Counted from the first letter of the stretch, positions 53,540 through 64,000 are shown. The stretch is DNA of 64,000 bases from an uncultured Pluralibacter sp. (GCF_913775985.1 NZ_CAJYMB010000150.1:62001-126000); one strand, 5' to 3'. The notes: generated from the letters alone by a model not told the origin. Numbers and translations: made by a program.

Positions 53540-54369
53540 GTTCTATTGTTAACGATAAGCCCCAAAGCCGCCGCCGTCGCGCGGGATGGCGCTGGCCGCT
53601 GTCGCGCCAACTGACCCTGAGCTTTGCCACCCTGGCGGTGCTGCTGGCGCTGTGGTGGGCGATTACCGCCCTGAATTTAATTGCGCCGCTGTTTCTGCCG
53701 CCGCCGGGTGCGGTGCTGCACAAGCTGGTAACCATTGCCGGGCCGGAAGGCTTTATGGATGCCACCCTGTGGCAGCATCTGGGCGCCAGCCTGACGCGAA
53801 TCTTAATTGCCCTGCTGGCCGCGGTGCTGGTGGGGATCCCGGTGGGCATTGCGATGGGGCTCAGCACTACGGTGCGCGGGATCCTCGATCCTCTTATTGA
53901 GCTGTATCGCCCGGTGCCGCCGCTGGCCTATCTGCCGCTGATGGTTATCTGGTTCGGCATCGGTGAAACCTCGAAGATCCTGCTGATCTATCTGGCGATT
54001 TTCGCTCCGGTAGCGATGGCGACCCTCGCCGGCGTGAAGAGCGTGCAGCAGGTGCGGGTGCGGGCGGCGCAGTCCCTCGGCGCCAGCCGCGGGCAAATTC
54101 TGTGGTTTGTGATCCTGCCTGGCGCCCTGCCGGACATTCTCACCGGCCTGCGCATCGGGCTCGGCGTGGGCTGGTCAACGCTGGTGGCCGCCGAGCTTAT
54201 CGCCGCCACCCGCGGGCTCGGATTTATGGTGCAGTCTGCCGGTGAGTTCCTCGCCACCGACGTGGTGCTGGCGGGGATCGCGGTTATCGCAGTGATTGCC
54301 TTTATTTTAGAACTGGGCCTCAGGGCGCTGCAGCGCCGGCTGACGCCGTGGTATGGAGAAGTCTCATGA
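53536..54369 (+). CDS. tauC: Taurine ABC transporter permease
   Basis: This 277-residue inner-membrane protein has about six helices and the permease EAA loop ([34 protein letters not shown]). It begins with a basic cytoplasmic tail and overlaps tauD by 4 bp. Confidence 0.95.
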   Translation: MSSIVNDKPQSRRRRAGWRWPLSRQLTLSFATLAVLLALWWAITALNLIAPLFLPPPGAVLHKLVTIAGPEGFMDATLWQHLGASLTRILIALLAAVLVGIPVGIAMGLSTTVRGILDPLIELYRPVPPLAYLPLMVIWFGIGETSKILLIYLAIFAPVAMATLAGVKSVQQVRVRAAQSLGASRGQILWFVILPGALPDILTGLRIGLGVGWSTLVAAELIAATRGLGFMVQSAGEFLATDVVLAGIAVIAVIAFILELGLRALQRRLTPWYGEVS

Positions 54370-55217
54370 GTGAACGTATCGGTATTGCCCCGCTGGGGCC
54401 CTACATTGGCGCAGAAGTGACCGGTCTCGATCTGACCCGGCCGCTGAGCGATAACCAGTTTGAGCAGCTCTATCACGGGCTGTTGCGCCATCAGGTGGTG
54501 TTCCTGCGCGGGCAGGATATTACCCCGGCCCAGCAGCGGGATCTCGCCCGCCGCTTTGGCGATCTACATATTCATCCGGTCTATCCGCACGTGCGCGACG
54601 TTGAGGAGATTATCGTTCTCGATACCCACGACAACAATCCGCCGGATAACGATAACTGGCACACCGATGTGACCTTTATCGAAACCCCGCCCGCCGGGGC
54701 GATCCTCGCGGCCAAGCAGCTGCCGGCGTTCGGCGGTGACACCCTGTGGACCAGCGGCATCGCCGCCTGGGAGACGCTCTCCGCGCCGCTGCAAACCTTG
54801 CTGAGCGGCCTGCAGGCGGAGCACGATTTCCGTAAATCCTTCCCGGAGTGGAAATACCGCGGCTCGGAGGAGGAGCACCAGCGCTGGCTGGCGGCGGTCG
54901 AGAAAAATCCGCCGGTGCTGCATCCGGTGGTGCGCACCCATCCGGTCAGCGGCAAGCAGGCGCTGTTCGTGAATACCGGCTTTACCACCCGCATTGTTGA
55001 CCTGGCGGAAAAAGAGAGCGACGCGCTGCTGGCCTTCCTGTTTGAGCATGTGACCAAACCGGAGTTTCAGGTGCGCTGGCGCTGGACGGTGGGGGACGTG
55101 GCTATCTGGGATAATCGGGTGACGCAGCATTATGCCAATGCCGACTATATGCCGCAGCGGCGCATTATGCACCGGGCAACTATTCTGGGGGATCGGCCTT
55201 TTTACCGGCCTCAGTAA
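54366..55217 (+). CDS. tauD: Taurine dioxygenase
   Basis: This 283-residue Fe(II)/2-oxoglutarate dioxygenase has the metal motif H-x-D in NWHTDVTF, the distal His and 2OG-binding Arg region near [15 protein letters not shown] and [11 protein letters not shown]. It cleaves taurine to sulphite and aminoacetaldehyde in the cytoplasm. ATG at 54366 overlaps tauC (ATGA). Confidence 0.96.
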   Translation: MSERIGIAPLGPYIGAEVTGLDLTRPLSDNQFEQLYHGLLRHQVVFLRGQDITPAQQRDLARRFGDLHIHPVYPHVRDVEEIIVLDTHDNNPPDNDNWHTDVTFIETPPAGAILAAKQLPAFGGDTLWTSGIAAWETLSAPLQTLLSGLQAEHDFRKSFPEWKYRGSEEEHQRWLAAVEKNPPVLHPVVRTHPVSGKQALFVNTGFTTRIVDLAEKESDALLAFLFEHVTKPEFQVRWRWTVGDVAIWDNRVTQHYANADYMPQRRIMHRATILGDRPFYRPQ

Positions 55218-55226
55218 CAGGAGAGG

Positions 55227-55253
55227 CGGCCCGGCGTCAGAAGCGCCGGGCCG
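55227..55253. terminator. Hairpin between convergent tauD and hemB
   Basis: Perfect 10-bp stem CGGCCCGGCG/CGCCGGGCCG with a 7-base loop lies between the two stops. It lacks a clear U-run, but its position suits a bidirectional terminator. Confidence 0.55.
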
Positions 55254-55259
55254 GGACGA

Positions 55260-56234
55260 CTAGCGAAGAATGCCTTTTTCGGCCAGATCGAGCGCGAAAT
55301 AGGTGAAAATCAGATCTGCGCCCGCGCGCTTGATGGCGCCGAGGCTTTCCAGCGTCACTTTCTCTTCATCAATCGCGCCTGCCTGGGCGGCAAACTTGAT
55401 CATCGCGTACTCGCCGCTCACCTGATAGGCGCCGAGCGGCAGCTGGGTGCGATCCCGCAACTCGCGCAGCACGTCCAGATACGGGCCGGCAGGCTTGACC
55501 ATCAGCGCATCGGCGCCCTGGGCTTCGTCCAGCAGCGATTCGCGGATTGCTTCCCGGCGGTTCATCGGGTTCATCTGGTACGTTTTACGATCGCCTTTCA
55601 GCGCAGTGCCCGCGGCTTCGCGGAACGGGCCGTAGTAGGACGAGGCAAACTTGGTGGAGTAGGACATGATGGCGGTATCAAAGAAGCCCGCCGCGTCCAG
55701 CGCGCTGCGGATAGCCTGTACCTGGCCGTCCATTGCGGCAGACGGCGCGATAAAGTCCGCGCCGGCAGCGGCGGCGATCACCGCCTGCTTGCCGAGGTTT
55801 TCCAGGGTTGCATCGTTGTCGACCCCGTGGTCGCACAGCACGCCGCAGTGGCCGTGGGAGGTGTATTCGCAGAAGCAGGTGTCGGACATCACCACCATTT
55901 CAGGCACGGTATCTTTGCAGATGCGCGACATGCGCGCCACCAGGCCATCTTCCTTCCAGGTGTCGCTGCCGGTAGCGTCGGTGTGGTGCGAGATGCCGAA
56001 GGTCATGACCGAGCGAACGCCGGCCCTGGCGATGCGCTCAATTTCCCGGGCAAGGTATTTCTCCGGAATGCGCATAACGCCCGGCATCGCTTCGATAGGC
56101 GTGTAGTCGCTAATCTCTTCTTCAACAAAGATGGGCAGCACCAGATCGTTTAAGGTCAGGGTTGTCTCTTCAAACATAGCGCGCAGCGCGGGGGATTTGC
56201 GCAGGCGGCGTGGGCGAACGATCAAATCTGTCAT
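55260..56234 (-). CDS. hemB: Delta-aminolevulinic acid dehydratase (porphobilinogen synthase)
   Basis: This 324-residue enzyme condenses two aminolevulinate molecules in haem synthesis. Visible are the zinc cysteines ([16 protein letters not shown]), the first active-site Lys in [17 protein letters not shown] and the Schiff-base Lys in [14 protein letters not shown]. Gene order tauD-hemB is as in E. coli. Confidence 0.97.
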   Translation of the reverse strand: MTDLIVRPRRLRKSPALRAMFEETTLTLNDLVLPIFVEEEISDYTPIEAMPGVMRIPEKYLAREIERIARAGVRSVMTFGISHHTDATGSDTWKEDGLVARMSRICKDTVPEMVVMSDTCFCEYTSHGHCGVLCDHGVDNDATLENLGKQAVIAAAAGADFIAPSAAMDGQVQAIRSALDAAGFFDTAIMSYSTKFASSYYGPFREAAGTALKGDRKTYQMNPMNRREAIRESLLDEAQGADALMVKPAGPYLDVLRELRDRTQLPLGAYQVSGEYAMIKFAAQAGAIDEEKVTLESLGAIKRAGADLIFTYFALDLAEKGILR

Positions 56235-56750
56235 GATGGGCCTGATAATAGTTGGACAATACGCGCCAGTTTAACGTATATCGCCAGGTGATGTTTCACT
56301 AAAGTGGTGCTAATGATTGCGGGTTATCAGGAGATATTGCTGCATACGGGAGTATCACGGGAAGGGCTAATATTTTGTATCCGGGCATCGGCTTATTTAT
56401 ATTAAATATAAATTATTGCTGACATATGCCTTTAATAAATAAATCAAACCCGCCGATGGCCTATTTAACGGGCATTATGGTGATAGGGATATGTTTGTAT
56501 TCGGACTTTTCGCGGCGAATATTTGAATTTTTGCGCAACCGCACAGCATAATTCTGCGGCTGTTTGCGGGTGAGTCACGCCGCAAACGCTCTCCGGGGAA
56601 GAGCGCCTGGGGCAGTTAGCCCCTCAGCGCGCCGCTGGGCCAAACATGCCGTCGCACGTGAAGCGAGGCCCGGTTATTCCCCGTCAATCACCGAGCGATA
56701 AAGCGATGCTTCGCTCTTTAACATAAATTAGCACAGGATGTGACTAACGC
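56235..56750. other. Divergent intergenic region hemB/iprA
   Basis: This 516-bp non-coding stretch is AT-rich in the middle. It must hold the promoters of both genes. A dyad AGCG-N6-CGCT lies around 56703-56716, just before iprA. No gene or RNA could be recognised; yaiT, which lies here in some E. coli, is absent. Confidence 0.4.
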
Positions 56751-57368
56751 ATGTTAGCCGTAAACCCGTTACCCTGTTTCAACGTGCTGGCGGAACATTT
56801 TCTGCCGCACGCCACGCACCTGTCCCTGCGCCCGCAGGAGTCGCTGACGCTCGAAGCCAGCGACAATAAGATAACCCTCGTGCGCAGCGGCGCGGTGAGG
56901 ATCGTTCGCGCGGCGGATAGCGCGCTGATGGGCATCTCCTCCATGCCGTTGATTATTGGCCTGCCGGACATGGGCGCCGGCAGCGAATACAGCCGCGGGC
57001 TAACCGCGCTGACGCCCTGCGAGCTGTACCAGCTCAGCGCCCGGGCGGGGGAGGTGATCCTTGACCGGCACCAGCTGTGGAAGGCGGCATTTAAATGGGT
57101 CAGCTGGCAGTATCGGGTGCTGGAAGCCCGCGATCTGGAGCTGGTGGGCCAGAGCACCTATAAGCAGATCCGGGCCTCGCTGCTGCTGATGGCCGAGTGG
57201 GACGAGGTGCTGCGGGCGAAGATTGGCGTGATCCACTTTATTCAGCAGCGCACCCACATCTCGCGCTCGGTGGTGGCGGAAGTGCTGTCCGCGCTGCGGG
57301 CAGGGAGCTACATCGAGATGTCGAAGGGCAAGCTGGTTTCCGTCAACCGCCTGCCTCTTGATTACTAG
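56751..57368 (+). CDS. iprA: Crp/Fnr-like regulator IprA (YaiV)
   Basis: This 205-residue protein has a cNMP-binding-like beta domain (LRPQESLTLEASDNKITLVRSGAVRIVRAADSALMGISSMPLIIGLPDM) and a C-terminal helix-turn-helix (FIQQRTHISRSVVAEVLSALRAGSYIEMSKGKLVSV). Length and place next to ampH match E. coli YaiV/IprA, described as an inhibitor of hydrogen peroxide resistance in Salmonella. It ends 4 bp before the ampH stop. Confidence 0.9.
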   Translation: MLAVNPLPCFNVLAEHFLPHATHLSLRPQESLTLEASDNKITLVRSGAVRIVRAADSALMGISSMPLIIGLPDMGAGSEYSRGLTALTPCELYQLSARAGEVILDRHQLWKAAFKWVSWQYRVLEARDLELVGQSTYKQIRASLLLMAEWDEVLRAKIGVIHFIQQRTHISRSVVAEVLSALRAGSYIEMSKGKLVSVNRLPLDY

Positions 57369-57372
57369 CGCC

Positions 57373-58527
57373 TCAGGACGCGGGAACCGCACGCGGCGTG
57401 TTGCCGCTCAGCTCCGTTACCAGATTGTTTACCCCGTCGCTCATGCCGGTAAAACGCGTGAGCGGCGTGCGGGTGACTACCACAAATACCCCGATATTTT
57501 GCTGCGGGATCATTGCCATATAGCTAATGAATCCGCCGCCGCCGCCGGTTTTTTGAATGATGCCCGGGCGGCCGTCCTGCGGCGCCATGTACACCCAGCC
57601 TAAGCCCAGCGCCGATGCCTTGCCCGGCACGTCCATGCCGATAACGCGGGTCAGCTGGCTGCGCTGATAAATCAGGGTCTGCATTCTGTCCACCTGCGGG
57701 TTGCGGGTGTAGAGATCCGATGACAGGAACTGCTGCATCCAGCGCATCATATCCCCTGGCGTGGAGTACACGCCGCCGCTGCCGATGGCCGCCAGCGTGT
57801 TATTGCACGGGCTGGCGCCCTTTTCGGCGATCATTAGCCGCTTGCACTGGTCCGGCGACGGCGTAAATGTGGTGTCTTTCATGCCCAGCGGGCGGGTGAC
57901 CAGCTGTTCAAGCAGCTGCGGATAGGGCTTTCGCGCCGCGTTGCTGAGCGCGTCGGCCAGCAAATCGAAGGCGATGTTGGAATAGGCAGCCTGGGTGCCC
58001 GGCGCTTTGGTCAGTTTCGCGGTGTTCAGCCAGCGCCAGCGGTCATTTTTAGTGGGCCATACGAATACCGGACGATGCGCCGCGCCGCCCGGCTGCTCGC
58101 GGGGCAGGCCGCTGGTGTGGGTGGCGAGGTTCACCAGCCGGATTGGGGCGCCCTGGTAGGTGGGCACCCGCGCGCCCGGCGGCGCGTATTTGCTCAGGGG
58201 ATCGTTAAGCTTGACCACGCCCTGATCCAGCAGCTTCACCAGCACCTCGCTGGTCATCAGCTTGGAGAGCGAGGCGATGCGCACCACCGAATCGAGCTGG
58301 GGGCGCACGTTGCTGCCCGGTCGGGTTTCGCCGAAGCTGCGGAACACCCGCTGGTTGCCGTCGATAACCACCATTGCCATACCGGTAGCGCCGCTGCCGT
58401 AGAAGATATGGTTGGCGTAGCGCTCGACAATGTCGGAGGCAAAAACCGGGTCCGGAGAGGTTTGCGCCGCGGCGGCGGGGAAGGTAGCGATGCAGGCTGC
58501 GGCGATGATGAGCTGGCTGAATTTCAA
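57373..58527 (-). CDS. ampH: D-alanyl-D-alanine carboxypeptidase/endopeptidase AmpH
   Basis: This 384-residue periplasmic penicillin-binding protein has a signal peptide (LIIAAACIATFPAAAA), active-site S-x-x-K as SLSK (residues 85-88), YSN (in AYSNIAFDLLADAL) and KTGGGGG. It trims peptidoglycan peptides. Length equals E. coli AmpH (385). Confidence 0.95.
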   Translation of the reverse strand: MKFSQLIIAAACIATFPAAAAQTSPDPVFASDIVERYANHIFYGSGATGMAMVVIDGNQRVFRSFGETRPGSNVRPQLDSVVRIASLSKLMTSEVLVKLLDQGVVKLNDPLSKYAPPGARVPTYQGAPIRLVNLATHTSGLPREQPGGAAHRPVFVWPTKNDRWRWLNTAKLTKAPGTQAAYSNIAFDLLADALSNAARKPYPQLLEQLVTRPLGMKDTTFTPSPDQCKRLMIAEKGASPCNNTLAAIGSGGVYSTPGDMMRWMQQFLSSDLYTRNPQVDRMQTLIYQRSQLTRVIGMDVPGKASALGLGWVYMAPQDGRPGIIQKTGGGGGFISYMAMIPQQNIGVFVVVTRTPLTRFTGMSDGVNNLVTELSGNTPRAVPAS

Positions 58528-58726
58528 AGGGGCATCCGTGAAATAAGGAAAACAGAAAAGGTATTTATACTATTATCCCTGCCGCTGTCATGCAGCATTC
58601 TATGCGATTTGTTAAACAAAGTCGTAACGCGCGGTAAACGCGCTCTTTTCCCGGCGCTGGCCGGGGGCGTGATTGGCCGAAAGATGTGGTAGTGTTTTGG
58701 GCTGCGTCTATTTCAGGGAGCAACAT

Positions 58727-59265
58727 ATGGCTGAACCGCGGATCGTCATCGTGATTGATATGCAAAACGGCGTTTTCGCCGCGCCGCGCCGCGCTACCGT
58801 CGCGACGCCTGCGTGGCGCAGATAAATCGCCTCACCGCGGCGGCGGATCGGGTCATCTTTGTTCAGCACTGCGAGGCGGGCGGGCTTGAAGCGGACAGCG
58901 AAGGTTTTGCGCTGCTACCCGAGCTGGTGCAGCCTGCCGATGCACTGTATCTGACTAAAACCGCCTGCGACGCGTTTTATCACACCGATCTCGACGCGCT
59001 GCTGGCCCGGCTCGACGCGCGGGCGTTTGTTATCTGCGGCTGCGCCAGCGACTACTGCGTCGATACCACCGTCAAAGCGGGCGCCAGTAAAGGGTATCGT
59101 ATTACCGTCGCCGGGGATGCGCACACCACGGCGGATCGCCCTGCGGCAGAGGCTGCGGTAGTGATCGCCCTGCATAACGACGTGTGGCGCAATTTAACAG
59201 TGCCCGGCAATCCGGTTGCTGTGAAATCCGTCGAAACAATTGTTACACAGTGGCGGGAGAACTAA
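58727..59265 (+). pseudogene. Isochorismatase-family cysteine hydrolase, frameshifted
   Basis: The frame from ATG 58727 (MAEPRIVIVIDMQNGVF) stops at about 58830. The rest of the protein continues in the next frame: INRLTAAADRVIFVQH, then FVICGCASDYCVDTTVKAGASKGYRITVAGDAHTT. The catalytic Asp (IDMQNG) and Cys (CASDYCV) of the cysteine-hydrolase family are present but in different frames. The break lies in the CGC-rich repeat near 58775-58800. The second part alone (from GTG 58813) lacks the catalytic Asp, so activity is doubtful. A sequencing error in the GC repeat could also explain it. Confidence 0.82.
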
Positions 59266-59286
59266 CCCTTTACACTGAGAGTCTCA
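59258..59286 (+). promoter_or_regulatory. Candidate sigmaE promoter for sbmA-yaiW
   Basis: AGAACTA (59258-59264), 16 bases, then GTCTCA (59281-59286), close to the sigmaE pattern GGAACTT-N16-GTCTAA. sbmA-yaiW is a known sigmaE-dependent unit in E. coli. The site lies about 220 bp before sbmA, within the end of the broken hydrolase gene. Confidence 0.45.
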
Positions 59287-59509
59287 CTGACCTGTGAGGT
59301 GGCTGGAAGCATTATCTTCAGGCGCGCCGCGTCCGGCGTCCTGAATACGTTGTGGGCAGTCGTTAACGATAAGAAAGATATCCTGAATGATTCGAGTGGC
59401 TTGCAGGCGATAAGCGAGCGGAGGCCCGGCACTGGCGGAGTCAGCGGGCGTGGCCAAAAGCCAGCACAGAAACTGCTCGAAAAGTGACAGGTATAAACAG
59501 GAGTGCAGT

Positions 59510-60730
59510 ATGTTTAAGTCTTTTTTCCCCAAGCCGGGACCCTTTTTTATCTCGGCGGCTGTTTGGGCGCTGATTGCCGTCATTTTCTGGCAGGCCGACG
59601 GCGGCAGCTGGCTGCAGCATCTGGCCGGCGCGAAGCAGAACGTGCCGGTAGGCGCGATGCAGTTTATCTCCCGCAGCTATCTGGTGTTTTACGCCTTTTA
59701 CTTTTTTGTGGTGGCGGCTTTTGCCCTGTTCTGGCAAATCTACAGCCCGCATCCCTGGCAGCTGTGGTCGGTGTGGGGGTCGGCGCTGATCGTCTTCGTC
59801 ACCTGGTTTCAGGTGGAGGTGGGCGTCGCTATCAACACCTGGTACGGACCCTTCTATAACCTGATTCAGGAAGCACTTGCCACGCCGCATAAAGTTCCCA
59901 TTAACCAGTTCTATCAGGAAATTTGCGTTTTCCTCTATATCGCGCTGATCGCGGTTTTTGTTGGCGTATTAACGAACTTCTTTATCAGCCACTACGTTTT
60001 CCGCTGGCGCAGCGCGATGAACGACTACTACATGAGCCACTGGCCGCGTCTGCGGCACATCGAAGGTGCCGCCCAGCGTGTCCAGGAAGACACTATGCGC
60101 TTCTCCTCGACCCTGGAAGATGTCGGCGTCGGGTTTATCAACGCGATGATGACGCTGATCGCCTTTTTGCCGGTGCTGGTGTCGCTCTCTCCGCACGTAA
60201 AAGATCTGCCGCTGGTGGGCTATGTGCCTTACGGTCTGGTCTGGGCGGCGATTATCTGGTCCATTGCCGGTACCGGGCTGCTGGCGCTGGTGGGCATTAA
60301 GCTGCCGGGGCTGAACTTCAAAAACCAGCGAGTGGAAGCGGCCTATCGTAAAGAGCTGGTGTACGGCGAAGATAACGCCGACCGCGCCACGCCGCCGACG
60401 GTGAAAGCGCTGTTCGCCGACGTGCGCCGCAACTATTTTCGGCTCTACTTCCACTACACCTACTTCAACATTGCGCGCATCTTCTATCTGCAGGCCGATA
60501 ACGTCTTCGGGCTGATTCTGATGTTTCCGTCCATTGTGGCGGGCACCATTACCCTGGGACTGATGTCGCAGATTAGCAACGCTTTTGGTCAGGTGCGCGG
60601 CTCCTTCCAGTATCTGATAAGCTCGTGGACCACGCTGGTTGAGCTGATGTCCATCTACAAGCGTCTGCGCAGTTTTGAGCGGGTGCTGGACGATGAACCG
60701 GAATCAGAGACCGAGCCGTCATATCGTTAA
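59510..60730 (+). CDS. sbmA: Peptide antibiotic transporter SbmA
   Basis: This 406-residue inner-membrane protein, exactly the E. coli length, begins [27 protein letters not shown] and has several membrane helices. Family blocks include [47 protein letters not shown] and [32 protein letters not shown]. It imports proline-rich peptides, microcins B17/J25 and bleomycin by proton motive force. ATG at 59510 has CAGGAG upstream. Confidence 0.96.
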   Translation: MFKSFFPKPGPFFISAAVWALIAVIFWQADGGSWLQHLAGAKQNVPVGAMQFISRSYLVFYAFYFFVVAAFALFWQIYSPHPWQLWSVWGSALIVFVTWFQVEVGVAINTWYGPFYNLIQEALATPHKVPINQFYQEICVFLYIALIAVFVGVLTNFFISHYVFRWRSAMNDYYMSHWPRLRHIEGAAQRVQEDTMRFSSTLEDVGVGFINAMMTLIAFLPVLVSLSPHVKDLPLVGYVPYGLVWAAIIWSIAGTGLLALVGIKLPGLNFKNQRVEAAYRKELVYGEDNADRATPPTVKALFADVRRNYFRLYFHYTYFNIARIFYLQADNVFGLILMFPSIVAGTITLGLMSQISNAFGQVRGSFQYLISSWTTLVELMSIYKRLRSFERVLDDEPESETEPSYR

Positions 60731-60745
60731 TACAGGAATCACGCG

Positions 60746-61843
60746 TTGACAGTGAACAAACAACGGGCCGCGCTGCTGCTGGCCGCCGCGGTGCTGGCGG
60801 GATGCAGCAGTAAAGCGCCGGAGCTTAAAAAGGGCGAAAAGCCGGTAGATGTGGCGCAGGTCGTGCGCCAGAAAATGCCCGCATCGGTAAAAGATCGCGA
60901 CGTCTGGGCGCAGAATATTGCCAAAGCGTTCGAGGGCCAGAAGCTGGCGCCGACGGAGGAGAATGTCTGCTCGGTGCTGGCGGTGGCCCAGCAGGAGTCC
61001 AATTACCAGGCCGATCCGCCGGTGCCGGGGCTGGGGAAAATTGCCTGGCAGGAGATCGATCGCCGCGCCGCGCGGGTTCACATTCCGTCGTTTCTGGTAC
61101 ACACCGCGCTGAAAATTACCTCGCCGGATGGAAAATCCTACAGCGAGCGGCTGGATAAGGTGCAGACCGAGAAACAGCTGAGCGCCATTTTCGACGACTT
61201 CATCAATATGGTACCGATGGGGCAGACGCTGTTTGGCTCCCTGAATCCGGTACATACCGGCGGCCCGATGCAGGTCAGCATTGCCTTTGCGGAAGCCCAC
61301 ACCCGCGGCTATCCGTGGAAAATCGACGGCACGGTGCGCCGGGAAGTTTTCTCCCTGCGCGGCGGCCTGTGGTTTGGCACCTACCATCTGCTGAATTATC
61401 CGGCCAATTACAGCGCGCCGCTGTACCGCTTCGCGGACTTTAATGCCGGCTGGTACGCCAGCCGCAACGCGGCATTCCAGAGTGCGGTAAGCAAGGCCAG
61501 CGGCGTCAAGCTGGCGCTGGACGGCGACGTGGTGCTCTACGGCACGGACAAGCCGGGCAGCACCGAGCTTGCGGTGCGCAAGCTGGCCGACGCGCTGTCG
61601 CTCGGCGAGGGCGAGATTCACCGCCAGCTGCAGAAGGGCGATAGCCTGGCGTTCGAAGATACTGCGGTCTACAAAGGCGTGTATAAACTGGCAGAGGCAA
61701 AAAGCGGCAGAGCGCTGCCGAGGGAGATGCTGCCGGGCATCCAGCTGGAGAGCCCGAAAATCACCCGCAATCTGACGACGGCGTGGTTTGCTAAGCGGGT
61801 TGACGAGCGGCGAGCGCGCTGTATGGCGCTGGGTCAGAGATAG
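60746..61843 (+). CDS. yaiW: Surface lipoprotein YaiW (DUF1615)
   Basis: This 365-residue lipoprotein has a signal ending LAGC ([14 protein letters not shown]). The DUF1615 body includes [21 protein letters not shown] and [19 protein letters not shown]. It is linked to SbmA-dependent peptide uptake in E. coli. Start TTG at 60746 or GTG at 60752. It overlaps the convergent yaiY by 10 bp. Confidence 0.93.
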   Translation: MTVNKQRAALLLAAAVLAGCSSKAPELKKGEKPVDVAQVVRQKMPASVKDRDVWAQNIAKAFEGQKLAPTEENVCSVLAVAQQESNYQADPPVPGLGKIAWQEIDRRAARVHIPSFLVHTALKITSPDGKSYSERLDKVQTEKQLSAIFDDFINMVPMGQTLFGSLNPVHTGGPMQVSIAFAEAHTRGYPWKIDGTVRREVFSLRGGLWFGTYHLLNYPANYSAPLYRFADFNAGWYASRNAAFQSAVSKASGVKLALDGDVVLYGTDKPGSTELAVRKLADALSLGEGEIHRQLQKGDSLAFEDTAVYKGVYKLAEAKSGRALPREMLPGIQLESPKITRNLTTAWFAKRVDERRARCMALGQR

Positions 61844-62136
61844 CGCAGCCAGCGCATTACGTATGCCAGCGCGGCCAGCAGCAGGCCGCCGAGCAGGAAG
61901 GGTACCAGGCCAAACAGCGTGCGTACCGCCAGATCCATCTCCACCCGCGGGCGGCCGCTGGTGTGGGCCTGCAAGAGGCTATCGAACATCCCCGGAGCAT
62001 GCACCAGCATATTCAGCAGCTGCGCGCCGGCCCAGAAGCAAAACAGTACAAACAGCGCGTAGGCGATATTTCCCGGCACTGAAGCGTCTCTTTTTTTTCG
62101 GGCTGTTAGCGGTGTGGAGAAAGTGAATTCAGTCAT
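61834..62136 (-). CDS. yaiY: Inner-membrane protein YaiY
   Basis: This 100-residue protein has two membrane helices ([43 protein letters not shown]). ATG at 62136 ([10 protein letters not shown]) gives the E. coli YaiY length and start. Function unknown. Confidence 0.88.
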   Translation of the reverse strand: MTEFTFSTPLTARKKRDASVPGNIAYALFVLFCFWAGAQLLNMLVHAPGMFDSLLQAHTSGRPRVEMDLAVRTLFGLVPFLLGGLLLAALAYVMRWLRYL

Positions 62137-62390
62137 AGCAGGCTCCCTACGGTTCCGCTCGGGCTGCAAGTTGGCGCCCGGTGCTGAATGAATTCTGGCA
62201 GCTTGCCTCGTCGGTCAATATCGGATTTGTGGTAATTTCCGCCAGGGAATGCTCTTATTTATTGGGGGTTATTTCACCGTGAGGCATATTTCATCGCGAT
62301 GCAAAAAATACGTTAAATATTTGTAGCCTGCCGCGCAGATGTTTACTGCAAAGTACGGGATAATGCCCTGTTTACCGTAACGGAGCCCTT

Positions 62391-62600
62391 ATGCAATTAC
62401 CGGATAAAATTCGCCGCGACTGGCACTATTACGCCTTTGCTATCGGGCTGGTCTTCATTCTCAACGGCGTTATTGGCGTTGCGGGTTTTGAAACCGAGGG
62501 CTGGCAGAGCTGGGCGGTGGGGCTGGTGACCTGGGTTGTCAGCTTTTGGCTGGCCGGTTTTATTATCCGCCGCCGTCCGGTTGAACGGCAGGCGGAATAG
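62391..62600 (+). CDS. yaiZ: Small inner-membrane protein YaiZ
   Basis: This 69-residue protein has two helices and the YaiZ blocks KIRRDWHYYAFAIGL, GLVTWVVSFWLAGFIIRRR. Function unknown. It is divergent from yaiY. Confidence 0.9.
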   Translation: MQLPDKIRRDWHYYAFAIGLVFILNGVIGVAGFETEGWQSWAVGLVTWVVSFWLAGFIIRRRPVERQAE

Positions 62601-62602
62601 AG

Positions 62603-62623
62603 AGCCGGGCAGGGCGCCCGGCT
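62603..62623. terminator. Hairpin between convergent yaiZ and ddlA
   Basis: Stem AGCCGGGC/GCCCGGCT with a 5-base loop, 2 bp after the yaiZ stop. The U-run is weak. Confidence 0.5.
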
Positions 62624-62634
62624 GCGCTTAACCC

Positions 62635-63729
62635 TTAAACAGACGTTTTCAGCGCTGAGTTGGCCTGGTGGCGTTCCAGGGCCAGCTCGATCAGGCGGGT
62701 GATCAGGTCGGTATAGCCCAGCCCGCTGGCCTGCCACAGCTTGGGATACATGCTGATATTGGTAAAGCCGGGCAGGGTGTTGATTTCGTTAATGACCACC
62801 TCGTTGTCCGGCGTTAAAAACACGTCCACTCGCGCCATGCCGCTGCATCCCAGCGCCTGATAGGCCGCCACCGCAATAACCCGAATCTTGTCGTTGATTG
62901 CCGGATCGATAGCCGCAGGCACTACCACTTTCGTGCCCTGGTCGCTGATGTACTTGGTGTCGTAGGCGTAAAACTCGCTGCTGAGCACGATTTCACCGCA
63001 GGTGCTGGCCTGCGGCTCATCGTTGCCCAGTACCGCGCACTCAATTTCGCGCCCCTGGATACCCTGTTCGACAATGACCTTGTGGTCAAACTCGAACGCC
63101 AGCGCGACGGCGGCGTCGTACTCCTGCGCGCTGCTAACTTTGCTGACGCCAACCGAAGATCCCTGATTGGCGGGCTTCACGAACAGCGGCAGGCCGAGCC
63201 GCGCTTCCACATCCGCGAAGCTGACGCTGCGGCGGGTGGCGCGGGTAAGCGTGACGAACGGCGCCACGGCGAGTCCGGCGTCGCGCAGCAGGCGCTTGGT
63301 GACGTCTTTATCCATGCACGCCGCCGAGCTCAGGACGTCGGAGCCGACGAACGGCAGATTGGCTACCCGCAACAGCCCCTGCAGGGAGCCGTCTTCGCCA
63401 AGGGTGCCGTGAACGATGGGGAAAATAACGTCGATGGCCGGCAGGGCTTCGCGGGTCTCCGCGTTGATCAGCTGCTGCGAGGTGCGGCCCGGGATTTGCG
63501 CCAGCGTCACATCCGACGGACGCAGGGCGATGCGCGCGGGATCCTGCGCATTAAGCAGATAGTTGTCGGCGTCGCTGACGTGCCACTGCCCCTGTTTATC
63601 AATGCCTAACAGCGTGACGTCGAAGCGCGTTTTATCGATGGCATCGACAATATTCTTCGCCGATTGCAACGACACTTCATGCTCTGCTGATTTACCGCCA
63701 AAAACGACCCCAACCCGCAACTTTGCCAT
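62635..63729 (-). CDS. ddlA: D-alanine--D-alanine ligase A
   Basis: This 364-residue ATP-grasp enzyme joins two D-Ala for peptidoglycan precursors. Visible are [14 protein letters not shown] (substrate-binding Glu), [32 protein letters not shown], and metal/D-Ala-binding [20 protein letters not shown]. Length matches E. coli DdlA (364). Confidence 0.97.
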   Translation of the reverse strand: MAKLRVGVVFGGKSAEHEVSLQSAKNIVDAIDKTRFDVTLLGIDKQGQWHVSDADNYLLNAQDPARIALRPSDVTLAQIPGRTSQQLINAETREALPAIDVIFPIVHGTLGEDGSLQGLLRVANLPFVGSDVLSSAACMDKDVTKRLLRDAGLAVAPFVTLTRATRRSVSFADVEARLGLPLFVKPANQGSSVGVSKVSSAQEYDAAVALAFEFDHKVIVEQGIQGREIECAVLGNDEPQASTCGEIVLSSEFYAYDTKYISDQGTKVVVPAAIDPAINDKIRVIAVAAYQALGCSGMARVDVFLTPDNEVVINEINTLPGFTNISMYPKLWQASGLGYTDLITRLIELALERHQANSALKTSV

Positions 63730-63828
63730 TTTTACTTTCCATCCAAATACTCAAACATAAGGCGGCTACCTTACCATGACACCTGCGGCGCTTCTGCCAT
63801 AATCTTACTTTTCAACACGGGAGAATTT

Positions 63829-64000
63829 ATGCGAGGGAAGACCGCAATATCGCTGCTGGTCCTGGCTGCGCTGGGGTACGCGGGCTGGTCGCTTTTGCCC
63901 CGGCAGTACAATCCGTTTAGCCCGCTGTCGCTGGACGATGCACCGGGCCGATTAACGCAGTTTAAGCTACACCGCCTGAGCCCGGCGCAGTGCCATGTTC
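63829..64000 (+). CDS. Extensin-like protein, 5' part
   Basis: 57 codons are visible before the window ends. One N-terminal membrane helix (AISLLVLAALGYAGWSLLP) is followed by a periplasmic start ending LHRLSPAQC. From memory this is the N-terminus of the extensin-like C-terminal-domain proteins found next to ddlA in several enterobacteria. It takes the place of E. coli iraP/phoA. Confidence 0.65.
   Translation, partial: MRGKTAISLLVLAALGYAGWSLLPRQYNPFSPLSLDDAPGRLTQFKLHRLSPAQCHV

Overview
The window is GC-rich chromosomal DNA of a member of the Enterobacteriaceae. The right end keeps the E. coli order tauABCD - hemB - iprA(yaiV) - ampH - sbmA - yaiW - yaiY - yaiZ - ddlA, ending in the start of an extensin-like gene instead of E. 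coli iraP/phoA. That arrangement fits the Enterobacter/Cedecea/Kosakonia/Leclercia side of the family. The genus cannot be fixed from sequence reading alone.

Layout. (1) 1-3.4 kb: the 3' end of an S-type-pyocin-like polymorphic toxin with its immunity gene, then AT-rich leftovers of bacteriocin modules: two cloacin/colicin-E3-type immunity genes around a frameshifted E3-type rRNase remnant, a broken DUF6392-like gene and an Im9-like immunity gene without a start codon. (2) 3.5-6.3 kb: an aspartyl/asparaginyl beta-hydroxylase-like gene, a LysE-family exporter and a secreted LprI-domain protein. (3) 6.3-42.3 kb: an apparently intact lateral (Flag-2) flagellar locus. It reads, leftward, lfhAB-lfiRQPNM; rightward, lafK-lfiEFGHIJ plus an unknown gene; leftward, lfgNMA; rightward, lfgBCDEFGHIJKL-lafW; leftward, lafZ and a small partner; rightward, lafA and lafBCDEFSTU. 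(4) 42.3-44.7 kb: three genes closely spaced behind lafU, namely a YafL-like NlpC/P60 peptidase, a chromosomal ParM-like actin and a ParR-like protein. (5) 44.7-49.3 kb: a MerR regulator with a classical 19-bp-spacer operator, an alpha/beta hydrolase, a quinone oxidoreductase, an idnO-like dehydrogenase with GntR/IdnR-type operators and a LacI-family regulator. (6) 49.6-51.5 kb: a probable type VI secretion module of a membrane-active effector candidate, three tandem small membrane proteins (probable immunity paralogs) and an Hcp. (7) 51.8-64 kb: the conserved tau-to-ddlA segment.

How the genes work together. Region 3 encodes the export gate, C-ring, basal body, rod, rings, hook, hook-associated proteins, flagellin, cap, chaperones, a hook-length regulator, sigma28/anti-sigma28 and a MotAB-type stator. 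Regulation can be read in the DNA. LafK is a sigma54 activator, and two near-perfect sigma54 promoters (TTGGCACG-N4-TTGCT) lie before lfgB and lafB. Sigma28-like promoters (TTAA/TAAG-N15-GCCGC) lie before lafA and lfgM. LafZ, a membrane-bound ToxR-like regulator, is divergent from flagellin. Most unusual is the ParM/ParR-like pair at the tail of the stator operon; next is the effector/triple-immunity/hcp module.
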